Shown: piece after piece, positions 12,501 through 24,549 of the stretch
Layout: each line of letters opens with the position of its first letter
How positions within the stretch are numbered: the first letter of the stretch is position 1
Assembly (NCBI RefSeq): GCF_002775205.1
Contig: NC_036447.1
Coordinates: 22,922,501 to 22,986,500, forward strand
Direction: 5' to 3'
Source of the DNA: Xiphophorus maculatus
Taxonomy: Eukaryota; Chordata; Actinopteri; Cyprinodontiformes; Poeciliidae
Length of the DNA stretch: 64,000 nucleotides
Made by a program: the position numbers and the translations under genes
The notes under the pieces: generated by a model
What the model was told of the DNA's origin: nothing
Seen by the model: only the letters and a program-made list of their open reading frames with translations
Database searches by the model: none

Positions 12501-14378
12501 CAATGAGTTTTTGGTATAATTGTAGATGGATACCGGGTCTGTCTACAGGCAGATTTGGTGAACTTCGATTTGGTTCCCTCCAAATCTTTTACACACAGTT
12601 TACAAACTTCAGTAGGTTTGATGTCGGAAGCCATTGCTGAAGATTAATGTTAGACTGATTCCAAAGTCTGTTCTTAATCATGGTTCCAATCTTTCTCCAG
12701 CTAGAAAGCCAGACGTTTCAACTCAGACTACGTATGTTCCTTTGGATGAAAGAAAGTTGGTTTGAAAGGTCACAATGCAGGTTTTTTCCTGTGTTTACCC
12801 AAACCCAGGACTAGAACCAGCTGGTAGCTGGCTCTGTCTAAAGACCAATTTGGTAGAAAGGGGGGAAAAGAAAAAAATGTCCACCCAAGCACGACATGAA
12901 CTGGAGGATGCTGAAACACCAGCGTCTGTTTCCAGAGTAAGGTGAGGCAAAGAAAGAAGTCTCTTCTTCAAACTCTAAACTTTTAAGCTTTGCTGATATG
13001 TGCTATGGTCAGACAAGGCAAAAATTGAAAAACGTTTTGAAGAGTCAAAGTAAGATGATCAACCAATAAAGCTGCATGACAGTTGACTTCATGCAGTTGA
13101 GTTAGATCAATAGTCTAACTCCCGATTCTCCCACTTTAGCTGAGAACAACAGCTATAAGAGGCTGAAACTTAGACAACACTGGGTTATTCAGTAGTTAAA
13201 TGAATCCAAAACACACACCAAGCTCGTTTTGGGATGATATAGCAGGATAACTTATTTTCTTGCTTTTATGATTTCTGCCGAAAGCCAGATCAGCACCAGG
13301 AAGCCAACTGGATGACCTACAACAACTCTGCCAAGAAAAGGGAGCAAACATCCTAAAATATAAAATATCTCCGTTTCTGATAAGAGCTCACCTCCTCTTC
13401 ACAACTAACTGGATATGCTTCAGTTTGAAATCGTCCTCCGAGCTTTTCCAGGGCAAGCGCAGCATCCAAGAAAGCCTTGGACCCTGGTGAGTTTTCACAC
13501 CAGAGCGCTGAACCGCACCAGGCAAAAGCAAGACACAAGGGGGATAAATGAGATGACTCTAAAATGTTTTCTGGATCAGATTTGGGAGCAGGGATGAGGG
13601 ATCCGCCCATACCGGAGCTTTGATGTCGTGTTTGTAGTGTGTTTGCCCAGCAGGTCTGTTCTTCACAAGAGCCAGTAACCAGACAGACACGCTGGGTTAC
13701 TGTAAGCATGCTTAAGACAGGAAACTCTGTAGTCCCAACAAGCCAGTCTGTCCTCTGACTTACCTGAAACACACACACGCATAAAAAAATCATACTAGGC
13801 GGTAAAAATAATAAATCTGTGCACATTTATCTGTTTTGAAGGCGCTCACCTGTAATGTGCTGGCTCATGTCACACACTAACGCACAATGCTCAGGTACGG
13901 AGGTGCAGCCGTGGCAGCCAGAAAGGACAAAAGGTGAGTCTTACAGCTCCATCCACCTTTAAACACCTGATGTGTTCAAAGTTGAAACGTTGAAGACACT
14001 GGATGAAGCTTCAGTGGAAGAACCAAATGCAGATCCAGTCTTTACCTCTCTGGCGTTACGACTTCCCACTGCAAAATCGCTGCTGACCTGCAGGTGGCAA
14101 TATGAGAAGATCCCATCCACACACTGAGGCAAAGTCCCCTCCATGATAATCCCGTCACGCGGGACGTCCTGACCCAGATGCCATTGTTGAGTTTTATGCG
14201 CCGTAGGGATATGTTTCTGATTTGAGAAACCCAGGAAGGAAGTGACTCACGGCATGCTGAATGAGAGGGCGGGGTTCAGAGGGCTCTATGCGTTTCCTCC
14301 TCAAATGTTTCAGCAGATGAGAGCAGTAATGATGCTTACAGAGAGGAATCAGATTACCCAGGATGTCTGTAACACGCT

Positions 14379-15880
14379 CTGTTAAAAATCAGTGGGTCAA
14401 AAATTCAGAACACAAAGAATCTGATTTGTTCAACTGGTAAGCGTGACGTCAAAGGAGACGAAAGTTGAAGTTTCCAAGATGAAAATTATTTTAGAACTAC
14501 TCCAAATCATCTGCTTTGCTCTTGAATCTGTTACCGCATAGTTTTAAATTCCCTCATTGACAAGTGGACAGTGCATAGCAGGATAATGAAGCATGGATTT
14601 TTCCTGCACGATTTTACAAAATACAAAACCTCTTGAAAACTGTACTGAAGACAGACCAGCTCATTCTGCTTTATTTCAGTGAGTCGATGACGTCGCAAGA
14701 GGGACAAAAATACAGACAATCTGCAGCTTTCAGCATCAAACCGGGCATACATATTTCAAAGATGTGCTTGATATGTTATCGTCATTGCTTGCCTTAATAT
14801 TTACATTTCCTTTTAAACATAGTGAGTTTATGTTTATGGCATGAGATGTGCTCTATAAGTAAAATTAAAATAACTTCATGCCTTTGAAATCGACTTCAAA
14901 GGCATGACTGGACTCAATGTTCCCCCACAAGATCTGAGGTTTCACACATTTGACAAGAAATATCTTTAAAAATCAAATCAAAAAACGTGTATATTTTATC
15001 TACTCGCCATCTAATAAGTTAGATAGTGTATTATTATTTTGATACATTTTCAAGGATGGCTTTATGGTCACTTGTAATGTGTGTTAATTGTAATGTGTCT
15101 ATAAACATGCTTCTGTTCTGATAAAAAAAAAAGATATTGTAGAAAATAAAAAGATGAGACACCATTTTTGCCCCCAATCATTTACTGCATTTCACCTGAA
15201 ACTGGTTAAAGGTTGATGCATACGAGCAAAGAAATATGAGTCGCATGAAACTGATCTGCATCATGAGTTCAGGATCTGAGCAGCTCAGAGTGTTAAAGGC
15301 CAACGAAACTGGATCCATACAGAGGAGTTACACGTCAACCAGCAGAACTTTATGACCAGCCGACCTCCGTGAAAAGCAAACTTAGATTCTGATTAACAGT
15401 CACGGAAAAGGAGGAAGCACTTTGAATCGTAATAGCGAGAATTACAATTAAACTTTTTCCAGTTTGTCTTTGCTTAGGGAATAATTACACATCAATCTTT
15501 AGTCATGTGGTTTGTACACTTAAAGTAATTTTACAACCTGGTGGAGAATGGATAACTCAGACCTGTTTATTTTTCTTTTACTATGACAGACACAGTAGGC
15601 GCAAAAAGGGACGAGCTAAGTCTTAATTAAGAATGTGAACATCTATGAATCACAGCTTTAAAGAAGACAGACCTTCGCTGGTAGAGACCCGTCAGATGAG
15701 AAGATTGAAAGCAGATATTCTGTTATTCAGCTTCACTTCTTCTAAACAGATGCATGCCAACCGACCACCGTGGAATCCTGACACCAGGACGCCTCCCATT
15801 TGCCATTCTCCAGTTCCCAGCTTCCCCCTCGCCGCTTCATTCTGACAAACTAAACTGTCTTCATATCTGTCAGAACAGCC
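14379..15880. other. Intergenic region upstream of the TRIM-like gene
   Basis: No exon with good splice signals was found on either strand. A 12-bp perfect inverted repeat (CATGCCTTTGAA at 14877-14888, TTCAAAGGCATG at 14895-14906) is present. The last few hundred bases should hold the TRIM-like promoter, but I see no clear TATA box or CpG island. Confidence 0.5.
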
Positions 15881-16883
15881 ATGAGTGACCGGGCCTCCTC
15901 CTCTTCTTCTTCTTCGCCCCTGCCCGGATCAGAGGCAGACGCTGTTTTTCCCTCTTCGCTTGCGTCTGCAGAATGTTGCGAGGAACACAAGGAGTACCTG
16001 TCCTTGTTCTGTCTGGATGAGTTGGAGCCCTTATGTAAACACTGTGCAGCTGACAGCCACGCACGCCACAGGGTGTACCTTTCAGCGGAGGCCGCGATCG
16101 ACTGCAAGGTAGGAATCTGGAATTTGGTGCTGCTTGTACATTTTACCTTGACCTTTGATACTCTTAGTTGTATGTTTACGAAAAAGCATTGTAAATCTTT
16201 TAGGAATAGAAACAAGGTGTTGACATAGAGATGGAAGTTTAAATAGTCAGAAACATTTAAACATTCAGGCTTCCCACCCTAATCAGGATGACACTAGCCT
16301 TGTAAAAACCACATCCTTGTTCTAGGCTTTGCTTCATACAGCTGGTCTGGACTCTCCGCTGTTGAGAAATTATTTCTTTTTGGAGGCTTGGACTGGGTTG
16401 AGGTGTTGAATTTTACCCAATCGCCAGTTTGTCCATGACGTATGATGCTATGAAGCTTATAGGAACTTGCCTGCGCTGCAAATAGCCATCTTCCAATGCG
16501 AAGAGAGAAGTGCCGAGCCGAACGGAGGCGGCTGTTAATGCTAACTAAATGTTTGAAAGTGTGGCCAACACTGTCTGCAAAGCTTGGGTCACTTCTGCTG
16601 TCATTGCTAAAACTGCAGGCAGGCTACAATTGTAAAACTGCATAGAAAATCGACATCATCGTTCACAACTTCTCCTTCTGTTCGCCGATTGGCCCGGTAA
16701 AAATTCTGCTAGAGAAATCCACTTCAGTGGGAGAAAGCTCAGACGGAGCAGTGAAGTGAGATTTGAATCGTGCTGAATTGCGTGGGAAAGCGACGGCCAG
16801 GCTGATATGATACAATTGCTTAGTTAAATTGCACATCAGAGAAATCGAAAACAGCAAAAAGAATGTCTAAAAAAAGGAATATA

Positions 16884-16943
<60 letters not shown>

Positions 16944-19663
16944 TATATCAATATAAAAAACATAAAAGGATGCACACATCTGAATCAGTATGTGGTGTTA
17001 AAGTGGTCTGTTTGTTGTGGTCAAAGGGTGGACTCATATCATTTCGATCGCCACACATGGGAATGATTTCCTGCGGCGTTCGGTTCTGCACTGAATGAGC
17101 TCCTGTGATTGGGCAGCACAGACACAGAGTGCTTAAAACAGTGGCGATTCTCACTTGACTCCGGCCCTGAGCAAGCCCGTCCCTCTGCCGCCGAAAAGAT
17201 TCTGGGACTAAAATGCAGTGCAGTGCTACATAAAGAAAATGTCTGGCAATGCTTCACTGCAAACAGGGCGTGCTTCCTCAACACACTGGGGAAAACATGA
17301 CACGGCAATTTGCTCTGATTGTGTATAAGAGGAAGTTTAGATGACAACCTATTTTCTTGCTGATTTATTGCATGCTCTTGTGTCCTTGTTGAAGCCTAAC
17401 TATACTGTTAATTGATATTTATACCTCAGGAAAACAAAAAGTTCAACTGCTATTAATGAAAGTTACTTGAAAATGTTGTTTTTTTTTTAATCTTGAGATT
17501 AGGCTGCTGAAATAAAAGATGAGTTCATCTTATGGGTTTTTCTTCCCTCGACATGACATTGACTGTGACTGGCACTGTATTTATTCTAGACTGTTTCCAG
17601 TGTCGATCTTTATCTTACACCTTTACTTTGACAATATTCCAAAAGTTAAAAAAATATATATTAAATTAAAATGGAAACAGACCTTACTTTTTCCCAGGAA
17701 GCAATAAAACAGATCACGAAGTGCTGAGAAACAGAGCAGCTGGTATGAATTGACTTTTCCCCTCATGGACACCAGCTGACTGCCAACCATAATGTCTGAG
17801 CACTGGTATCCCAAGTCACAGCAGCCATGATGCCAGAAAGCCAAACCAAACATTCGCAAAAGTCGTCAAGAATTGCCAGAAGCGCAGAGTCTTGCATGAT
17901 CTGTCTGTTCCCCCGCCCCATCTTGAGGCCCTCTCCAAGTGTTGTGTACTTTTTCCTCCGCCTGCTTCCTGAAGCCACATCCGGCAGATGTGTAAACAAG
18001 GAGGATTCTTTACAGGCCTCCATAAAGTTTCTGGTAAATATGCATTTTCTCTTCCAAACAGATGCTGCCTTGTTTAAATTTAATATGGTCCTGATTTACT
18101 AAGAGAGAATCTTCACAAATTATGCTTACCCGGCAATCTAAGTGGTTGTCTTTGCTAAAACATTTGGCTCCACGAGTATTTCATCCCCATCTCATCATCA
18201 TTTCATCTTTGAGCGTATCTCTGGGATCCACTGTAAATAATCAGAAATGTTATTTTTTTATATAATTTAGTGCTTAGATTAGTGAATTTCTCCTTGCAGC
18301 TCCGACATGTTGCTTAGTGAGCTTGCAGAGATTAACGTCTGCCAGTGTGAGGGAGGTTTTTATAGTTGCTAAAGTGGTTACTTTTAATACTTTTGGGTCG
18401 TCTTGACTTTCAATCTTCATTGGAAATTTTATTAGCATGTTCTTTTGTCTGCGGTTTGGTTGGCCAAACATTTTAGAGATATTTTCCTGCCTGCAGAGTA
18501 TCAACATGACATTAAAGGCCGAATGAATTGAGCCATAATACACTTTCATCAACGTGTCTTGTAGAAAAACAGACTTTTCATTAAAGACTACTATTAAAAT
18601 TCATATTGAATTACCTGAGAAACTTTAACCTTCAGATTTATGTTTTCACCAAAACCAGAAATGTGATTTTGGATTGCTTGAGCAAAAGACGTAACGTAGC
18701 CTGACATGTAGATTTCTTTGGATTCTGTTCCCGTTTTAGTACATTCATTCACAAATAGTTTAAATAATCACTCTACTCTGAAATCATATTTTATAGCACA
18801 TGTTTTTTTTAAAGGTTTACAGCAGAATTTCTTCTTATCTGGATCTGGTAATTCATCTGTCCATTCACATCCAGTCTGCACCTTATTTTTAGGGCTGGAT
18901 CAACCGAGACTCAACCAACAGCCATGTAGGTTAAGTCTGATAAAACACTAATGAGTCATAATTGTGCCATTTAAAACAAAATGATGAGTTTATGAAGCAC
19001 AACAGCTAATCTTTCTGTAAGATTTGTCCACATTTGCTTGTCTGGAAAATGTTATAACCCTAAATTATCAATGAGTCCTATTAAAACCAAAAAGAGCTAA
19101 TGCCAGCTCAGCACAGTGTATTGTTGCTGTATGTGGTGAGCCAGACAGTTATTTTAATAAAAGGATCCAGCTAACTGTTGTCCAGGAAAATTATAACTCA
19201 TTTCATAAGTCATACTCTATATGTGTAGCCTGGGAACACAGATATATGATTACGTCTTTGGGATTTAATATAAGAGGTATTAAACTTCAGATATTAAGAT
19301 GTCAATCTTGAGGATTAAAAACATTAAAAAAGGAATATTCAAAACCAATTTCATACAGTCTATGGTTGAAGCAGCTCAGTAAATAAAATAAAAAGTAAGT
19401 TCATATTAGGTGGCTAGTTCGTATTTTAACTTTGGATAGCCGTAACTTTTTGTCTCAGTTGTTTGTTGTTGCGCTTTGACCTCTCTTTGTTTTTGTGTAT
19501 GGAGAAAAAAGACATATTAAAAAAAGTTATTTTTTTAATCAACAAAGCTGATCAAGTTTTAGTTATCTATTGCACATAATCTTTTCTAGAAATCAGGTCT
19601 GAATCATTGACCATGAAACAGATTTGATTTGATTTGGTGGGAAATGTCTTGTAATGGTATATA

Positions 19664-19738
<75 letters not shown>

Positions 19739-22700
19739 CTTTAAAATGTTAGATTTTGTTTATAAAGTAATCAAATGCAAAGTCAGAAATTGAATTTGAA
19801 TTATTTCCTAAACAAGTTAATTGTATGTATTCTGCTCCATAAAGCCTGGTTTTAAAGTTATTCTCCCTTCCAACACTAGGAGGAGCTTAAAACATCACTA
19901 ACCAGATTAGACGTGAAGATTAAACACTTCGAGGACGCAATGCAGGCCTGCAGAACGGCATCCAAGTGCAACCAGGTGCATCTAACAACAGTCAAAAAAA
20001 CCAAAACAACATATTCCTTCACCCGTCTGCGTGTGTAAATAAGCTTTACTTTTTAAATCTTTTTAAAGACTGATTCCCACCTCACAGAGGAGATCGTGAA
20101 GGAAGAGTTTGAGAAACTTCATCGGTTTTTGAGAGAGGAGGAAGCAGCCAGACTTCATGCGCTGATGGAGGAGAAGGAGGAGAAGAGCAGGAAGGCTGCG
20201 GAGAGGGGAAACCGACTAAACCAGGTGATAACGTCCCTGGAGGACAAGATCCGGCTGACTGAACGGGAGCTCCACGCTGGGGGAGAAGGATCCGAATACT
20301 TACAGGTTACATCATCAAATTGTGTGTTTTTTTTTTTTAACAGTTAAAAAATTACCAAAAAATAAAAAGGAGTTTCTCTCAAGTCAATTATTTTTCACAG
20401 GAATACCAAGATACAATGAGTAGGTATGAGGATTTATCATATTTTGTTGATCCATACAAAGCAAAATAAAAAATAAAAAATCACAACCATCTGATTTTCT
20501 GTCCATGTTTACTCACTGTAGCACAGAGTGCGCTAACACCAAGCCGGAGAGGATCCACAGGCCTTTAATCAACGTGGCAAAACACTTAGGCAACCTCCGA
20601 TACGCCGTTTGGGAGAAGATGAAACAAATCGCCCCCTATTGTTAGTGTCCTCCCACGCATGCGCGTGCACTTTAACCACGGTCAGCTCGGTTTTCCCGCT
20701 TTGATGTCCATTAAATACCCGACGTCTTCCAGCTCCGGTGACTCTGGATCCCAGAACAGCAGGCCGGGCTGTGAGGGCGTCGTCTTCAGAGCTGAGCCGT
20801 TTCCATGTCACCGCTGGACCCTGGCGGAGCGCAGAGCGGCTCGTAAACGAGGCAGAGTCTGAACACCTCCACCCTCATCCCGGCATCCTGGCAAGAGAGG
20901 GCTTTAGCACCGGGGTGCACTGCTGGGACACGGAGGTATCTATACTGTAACCTACATACATGTATAACCCGAGTGAAGCTGAGTGATTCTTCAAATCAGA
21001 CAAAACCGGTCTCAAATGTTTGTGCAGCAAAAATGTTCGTTTGTGTGGCTATCATTTTAAAGATATCAAGAAATGTTCCCAGAGGTCATGAAAGGTCAAC
21101 CAGCACCCCTCCCCCCCCTTCTACTTTATTCAGATCAGATAAAATTGGTGTCAATCAACTCGACTACGTTTGTCCTGGTTTGTGCCGCAAAAGGTTTTGT
21201 TTGTGCTGCTTTGGCTTTGAAGATGTGAATGAAATTTTACAGGTCATTTTGTTTTGTAAAAGCTCGAAAGGCTGGTTGACCTTTTAACCTTTCAACTTTC
21301 ATTAATACCTTCAAAGCCAAAGCAGCACAAACATAGTCGAGTCAATTGGCACTAAATGTGTCTGGTTTGAAGAAGGTGGGTGGGCTGGGTGACCTTTAAC
21401 CTCTGGAAACTTTTCTTAATATCTTTAAAATGATAGCGGCACAAATGAACATTTGTCCTGCACAAACGTTTGACACCAGTTTTGTCTGATTTGGAGAAAG
21501 CGAGGGGAGGCCAGCTTCACTCAGGTATATGTATAAGGTCACATTTAGGCACACAAATAATACCAGAAAAGCATTTGCTAAAAATTTTTTAAATCCCTTT
21601 TGGCAAAAAATGACTCAGGTGATAAGGTCATGAAGGTGAAATTGTGTGTTTCTGTACTTAATTTGTACAGTTGTTGTGTTGTACGTTTACATTTTTAAAC
21701 AGCTTCTAATTGATCAGTAGTTTTTAAAAGTTTTCCTTTCGACATTGGATGATTTTTCGGTCTTTTTCTGTTCGCTTCTTTCACCACAACCACATGTTGC
21801 GCAGTATGCTTAAAGACAGCAAATGCAAACCCCGATAAGGTATCCACAGCAAATTAACAGTATATTTAATGAGAGAAATTATCTAGATGATGCTCCTCTC
21901 AGGGGTTCCATGTTGGGATATCTGTTCGTTTTTTGAAAGACGTGATATTTAATGAGATGGTTTCTCTGGTTGTCCAAAGATCCATGAGAATAAAATGGAT
22001 GGACATAAAAGCTACATCGGAAAAGAAGAGGAAAAAAATGCATAGGTAATACAAAATGAAACAAGAAAAGAAGAGAACATTAAAACACGGTTAAAAGGTC
22101 AAAAATGTCGGTAAAATTCAAATCTGTCAGAATTTGACAATTATTTGGTGTTGCGGAGATGAGCCGGCTTTGTGAATTTGATGTTTTGACTAAACATGCA
22201 GTGTTTTTACACGCACGGTTCATGTACTCAGCAGGAAGGAGAGTCGGTGTCGAATAAATTCATGGGAGTTCAGGAAAAGTTGTTTTTGTAGGAACATAAA
22301 TGTTCTGTAACATCGGCCCTGATGGGAGGAGCTGGAACAGGTTTTATCTTGTTTTAGAAAAACGCCTTTGATAATATTTTCCCCGCGCATCCTGTGTTGC
22401 TGTGGTAACTCCATTCTGATCATTTCCTTTTCCTGATTTCATCACAAGCTGGAGAAGCTTTGTGGAGTCTTTGGTGCAGCTGGAATATTAAGCCACCAGG
22501 CTGTTTGTCAGGAGGACATCTATAGAAACTGATTAACAGATTCTGAGGGAAGTTAGCTAGTCTAAAAACTTAAATTATGTATTTTGTAAACAACTTTTAA
22601 TGGGTTGCTAGCACGGAAGAGGTGGGTACGCAACTGTAACTCTCAAAATGCAACACTCCACTGCTCCTGTTTTGACATTTGCTAAAAGGAGATAGGACTT

Positions 22701-23673
22701 CCTTGCAGTCCTAAGATCTCCATTTGGTGTTCAAAAGCAGGATAAACATTTCACTGCCAGGTTCTGAACCAAACCGTTACGTGAAATTTTGGAAACGATG
22801 GAAACTTTGCTAACCCTAAAATAAACACAATTTATTTTAGGGTTTTGATGGGAATACAGCCATGGTTGCAAAGTGCAAAGAGCAGGGGCTTCAGCATACG
22901 ACCCTGCGGCACTCCTGCCCCGAAGCTGGAGCACATTTTACCAATTGAGAAAGTCCAGAAAATAAAGACTTGGTACTAATAAGTGAAGTGTTAACATTTA
23001 GATGACCTCACGTGCAGCAAGAAATAACGATTCTTTCACGAAATTTTAGGTTAAAGGTTTGTCTTTTGTCGCTCAGGTTGGGGAGACCGACAGATGGACA
23101 GTGGGTGTAGCTGCTCTGTCATCGCTGAAAACCACCACATGTGAAGCATCTCCAGAAGCCGGACTCTGGTGCATCAGGCTCAAGGATGGAGAGTACCTAG
23201 CTCTCACGACTCCCACTCAAACCCTCGACGTCGGCAGCTCACGCCACCTCAACAGAGTCCGAGTAAAACTGGATCTCGAAGGAGGGACGGTGACATTCGT
23301 AGATGTTGACACGGACGCGCCTCTTTTTACCTTCACGCATTGCTTCACGGGAGCAGTCTATCCTTACTTTGAGTCGTCGTCTGCAGGTGGAGGTGTTGCA
23401 GTGTTGGAACGGAGAGTGAAGATCAGCGTGGACTCGGAGGATCGGCCCGCAAAAGGCAACTCTCCCACGGAGAAAGGTACTGCAGCAAAGACAGCGAGAG
23501 AGACCGACAGGAAGTCGGTCGAATTATGTTGTGCAAAAAAGGAGGAACCAGGAAAACCTGAAGGAAAGGAGAAGACACCAAACACCAGAAATATTAAGAA
23601 GCAGAGCAGAAAGAGCAGGTTTAACGTGAGCTACCATGTTTCACTGAACAAAGCCCTGAGCAACAACAGCTAG
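15881..23673 (+). CDS. RING-less B-box / coiled-coil / PRY-SPRY (TRIM-like) protein
   Basis: Seven coding exons: 15881-16108, 19880-19975, 20069-20305, 20401-20423, 20522-20640, 20733-20935, 23077-23673 (1503 nt, 500 residues plus stop). Phases join throughout. The 96, 237 and 23 nt exons match the classic TRIM exon pattern. The start ATG sits in gccATGA. Residues 1-31 are Ser-rich. A type-2 B-box follows, with zinc ligands C33, H36, C44, C52, C55, H60 and H63, and E47 where an Asp is usual. Exons 2-5 form a coiled coil (residues about 77-225), ending with the L58-like block LINVAKHLGNLRYAVWEKM. PRY-SPRY begins at PVTLDPRTAG (about 236) and includes GFSTGVHCWDTE, RWTVGVAALS and YPYFES, to about residue 410. 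A Lys/Arg-rich tail of about 80 residues ends the protein. No RING exon was found, so it may recognise ligands without E3 activity of its own, as in BSPRY or TRIM14. Closest subfamily not settled (TRIM35/NF7-like or BSPRY-like). Confidence 0.88.
16886..16940. repeat. (TA)n microsatellite
   Basis: About 27 uninterrupted TA units in TRIM-like intron 1, bounded by the mirror pair atactgtata / tatacagtat, so the whole tract is one palindrome. Confidence 0.95.
19666..19735. repeat. (TA)n microsatellite
   Basis: About 35 TA units near the 3' end of TRIM-like intron 1, roughly 150 bp before the exon 2 acceptor at 19880. Likely to be length-variable. Confidence 0.95.
20957..21540. repeat. ~585 bp imperfect foldback element in TRIM-like intron 6
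   Basis: The outer left sequence 'gtgaagctgagtgattcttc' and 'aaatcagacaaaaccggt' pairs with the right 'accagttttgtctgatttgg' and 'gccagcttcactcagg'. Further in, 'gtggctatcattttaaagat' pairs with 'atctttaaaatgatagcggc', 'gaggtcatgaaaggtcaacc' with 'gggtgacctttaacctctgg', and 'gtgctgctttggctttgaag' with 'cttcaaagccaaagcagcac'. The left arm carries an extra internal duplication ending in 'ggtttgtgccgcaaaaggtt'. No protein is encoded. It would form a long RNA hairpin in the pre-mRNA. Confidence 0.85.
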
Positions 23674-24549
23674 TTTAACGATAACTTTATTAATAATAAT
23701 GGAGAACAAACATGTAGTTTTATACCTTTAATCTAGTTTATCAGAACAAGAATTCAGAGAAACCCCTACTAGTTTATAAATTATGGAGTACTTTTTGTTT
23801 GCATTTCCTCTAATTCATGTAAAGCACTTTGAATTGTCTTGTTGCTGAAAATGTGCTATAGAAATAAAATGTACCTTACCTTACCATCACTTACCGTGGA
23901 AACTTTAAATAAATCTAGTTAAGTGCAAACAGTGTGACAAATAAAAGAAAACAAAAAGAGTTAGACAAATGTAATAAAAAAAATTATTTGAGATCAGGTG
24001 CAATATTTTACATTGTGCAAATATAATTAGACTTTTTGTTCTGCAGTAAAACTACCAAATGAAATGCAGGTTGTCGGGACAACGGATGGGTTGCTTTTTC
24101 ACGTCCGTCAATGTGTTATGTATTTTTACTGTTGCAAAATTCTATTTTTACACAAACAAAATTAAAACTTAGTGTAGGTTTTCTTTTTTATAGTAAATTG
24201 CAAGTACAACATACCTTCTGGTTAATTGTATTTAAGTGTTTCAAAAGCTAATGCAACTCACAGCTGGAGTTTTGCTTTCAGAAGTTAAGCTTTATAGTAT
24301 TGTATGTATAGTTTTAACACAACTATCCTACAGAGTGTCTAGTGTTTATTTGTGCCTTCCATCTAAAGATTTTTAGTTGATGTATTTTAAGACTTGTAGA
24401 TGCAAGATGTAAGAAGTTTCTCAAACCTTTTGTATACAACATTTATTTAAAGAATCAACAAGGTTTCCATCGTACAATGGAGTTTTCTAAAAAAAAAAAA
24501 AAAAAAAAGTAATAAAATATAGAGCAGACTCTGTGGGTGTCCTCTCGTC
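23674..24549. other. Tail-to-tail 3' intergenic interval (TRIM-like and slc27a1)
   Basis: Stop codons of the two convergent genes are 876 bp apart. The plus strand has AATAAA at about 23866 and at 24511-24516. The minus strand has AATAAA (TTTATT at 24442-24447), about 100 bases past the slc27a1 stop. If the distal plus-strand site is used, the two 3' UTRs overlap. A poly(A)-rich run lies at 24489-24508. Confidence 0.6.
23820..23880 (+). mobile_element. LINE (L2-type) 3' tail
   Basis: The block 'tgtaaagcactttgaattgtcttgttgctgaaaatgtgctatagaaataaa', followed by short tandem accttaccttacc, is the 3' end typical of L2-like LINEs in fish. Similar tails occur near 31250-31300 and 55725-55785. Here it may also supply a polyadenylation signal (aataaa, about 23866) to the TRIM-like gene. 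Confidence 0.7.

Larger units (their letters stand above)
10389..14378 (-). pseudogene. Unidentified multi-exon gene, probably a decaying pseudogene
   Basis: I do not recognise the family. Candidate exons on the minus strand: 14251-14378, 14088-14216, 13850-13939, 13613-13763, 13392-13483, one starting at 11814, 11473-11629, 11229-11396, and a last exon 10389-10613 with stop TAA. Each has AG before it and GT after it, and most phases chain (0-0, 0-1, 1-0, 0-0, 0-1). Motifs: LGNLIPLCKHHYCSHLLKHL, MEGTLPQCVDGIFSYCHLQ, KAFLDAALALEKLGGRF, VLVGIVMEDLESYLRET, KAVKCRVQAAVLGLKEEFYH, LLQCLQHHLVALCKKLPHP. The product looks largely helical with no catalytic motif. Lesions: in-frame TAG and TGA in 13850-13939; a one-base excess in 11229-11396, since removing one G of the GGG at about 11268 restores both the frame and the phase into the last exon; and a 34-base gap or frameshift near 14217-14250. 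The 5' exons were not found. It could instead be a functional gene with unusual splicing. Confidence 0.55.
16109..19879. other. TRIM-like intron 1
   Basis: A 3.8 kb intron from gtagga to ctag. Apart from the two (TA)n tracts I see only AT-rich unique-looking DNA. The open frames in it lack motifs and splice context. Confidence 0.6.

Noticed and set aside
13353..13826. 157-codon minus-strand frame as one single exon
   Set aside because: It reads through two real-looking exons (13613-13763 and 13392-13483) and the intron between; the splice signals and phases explain it better.
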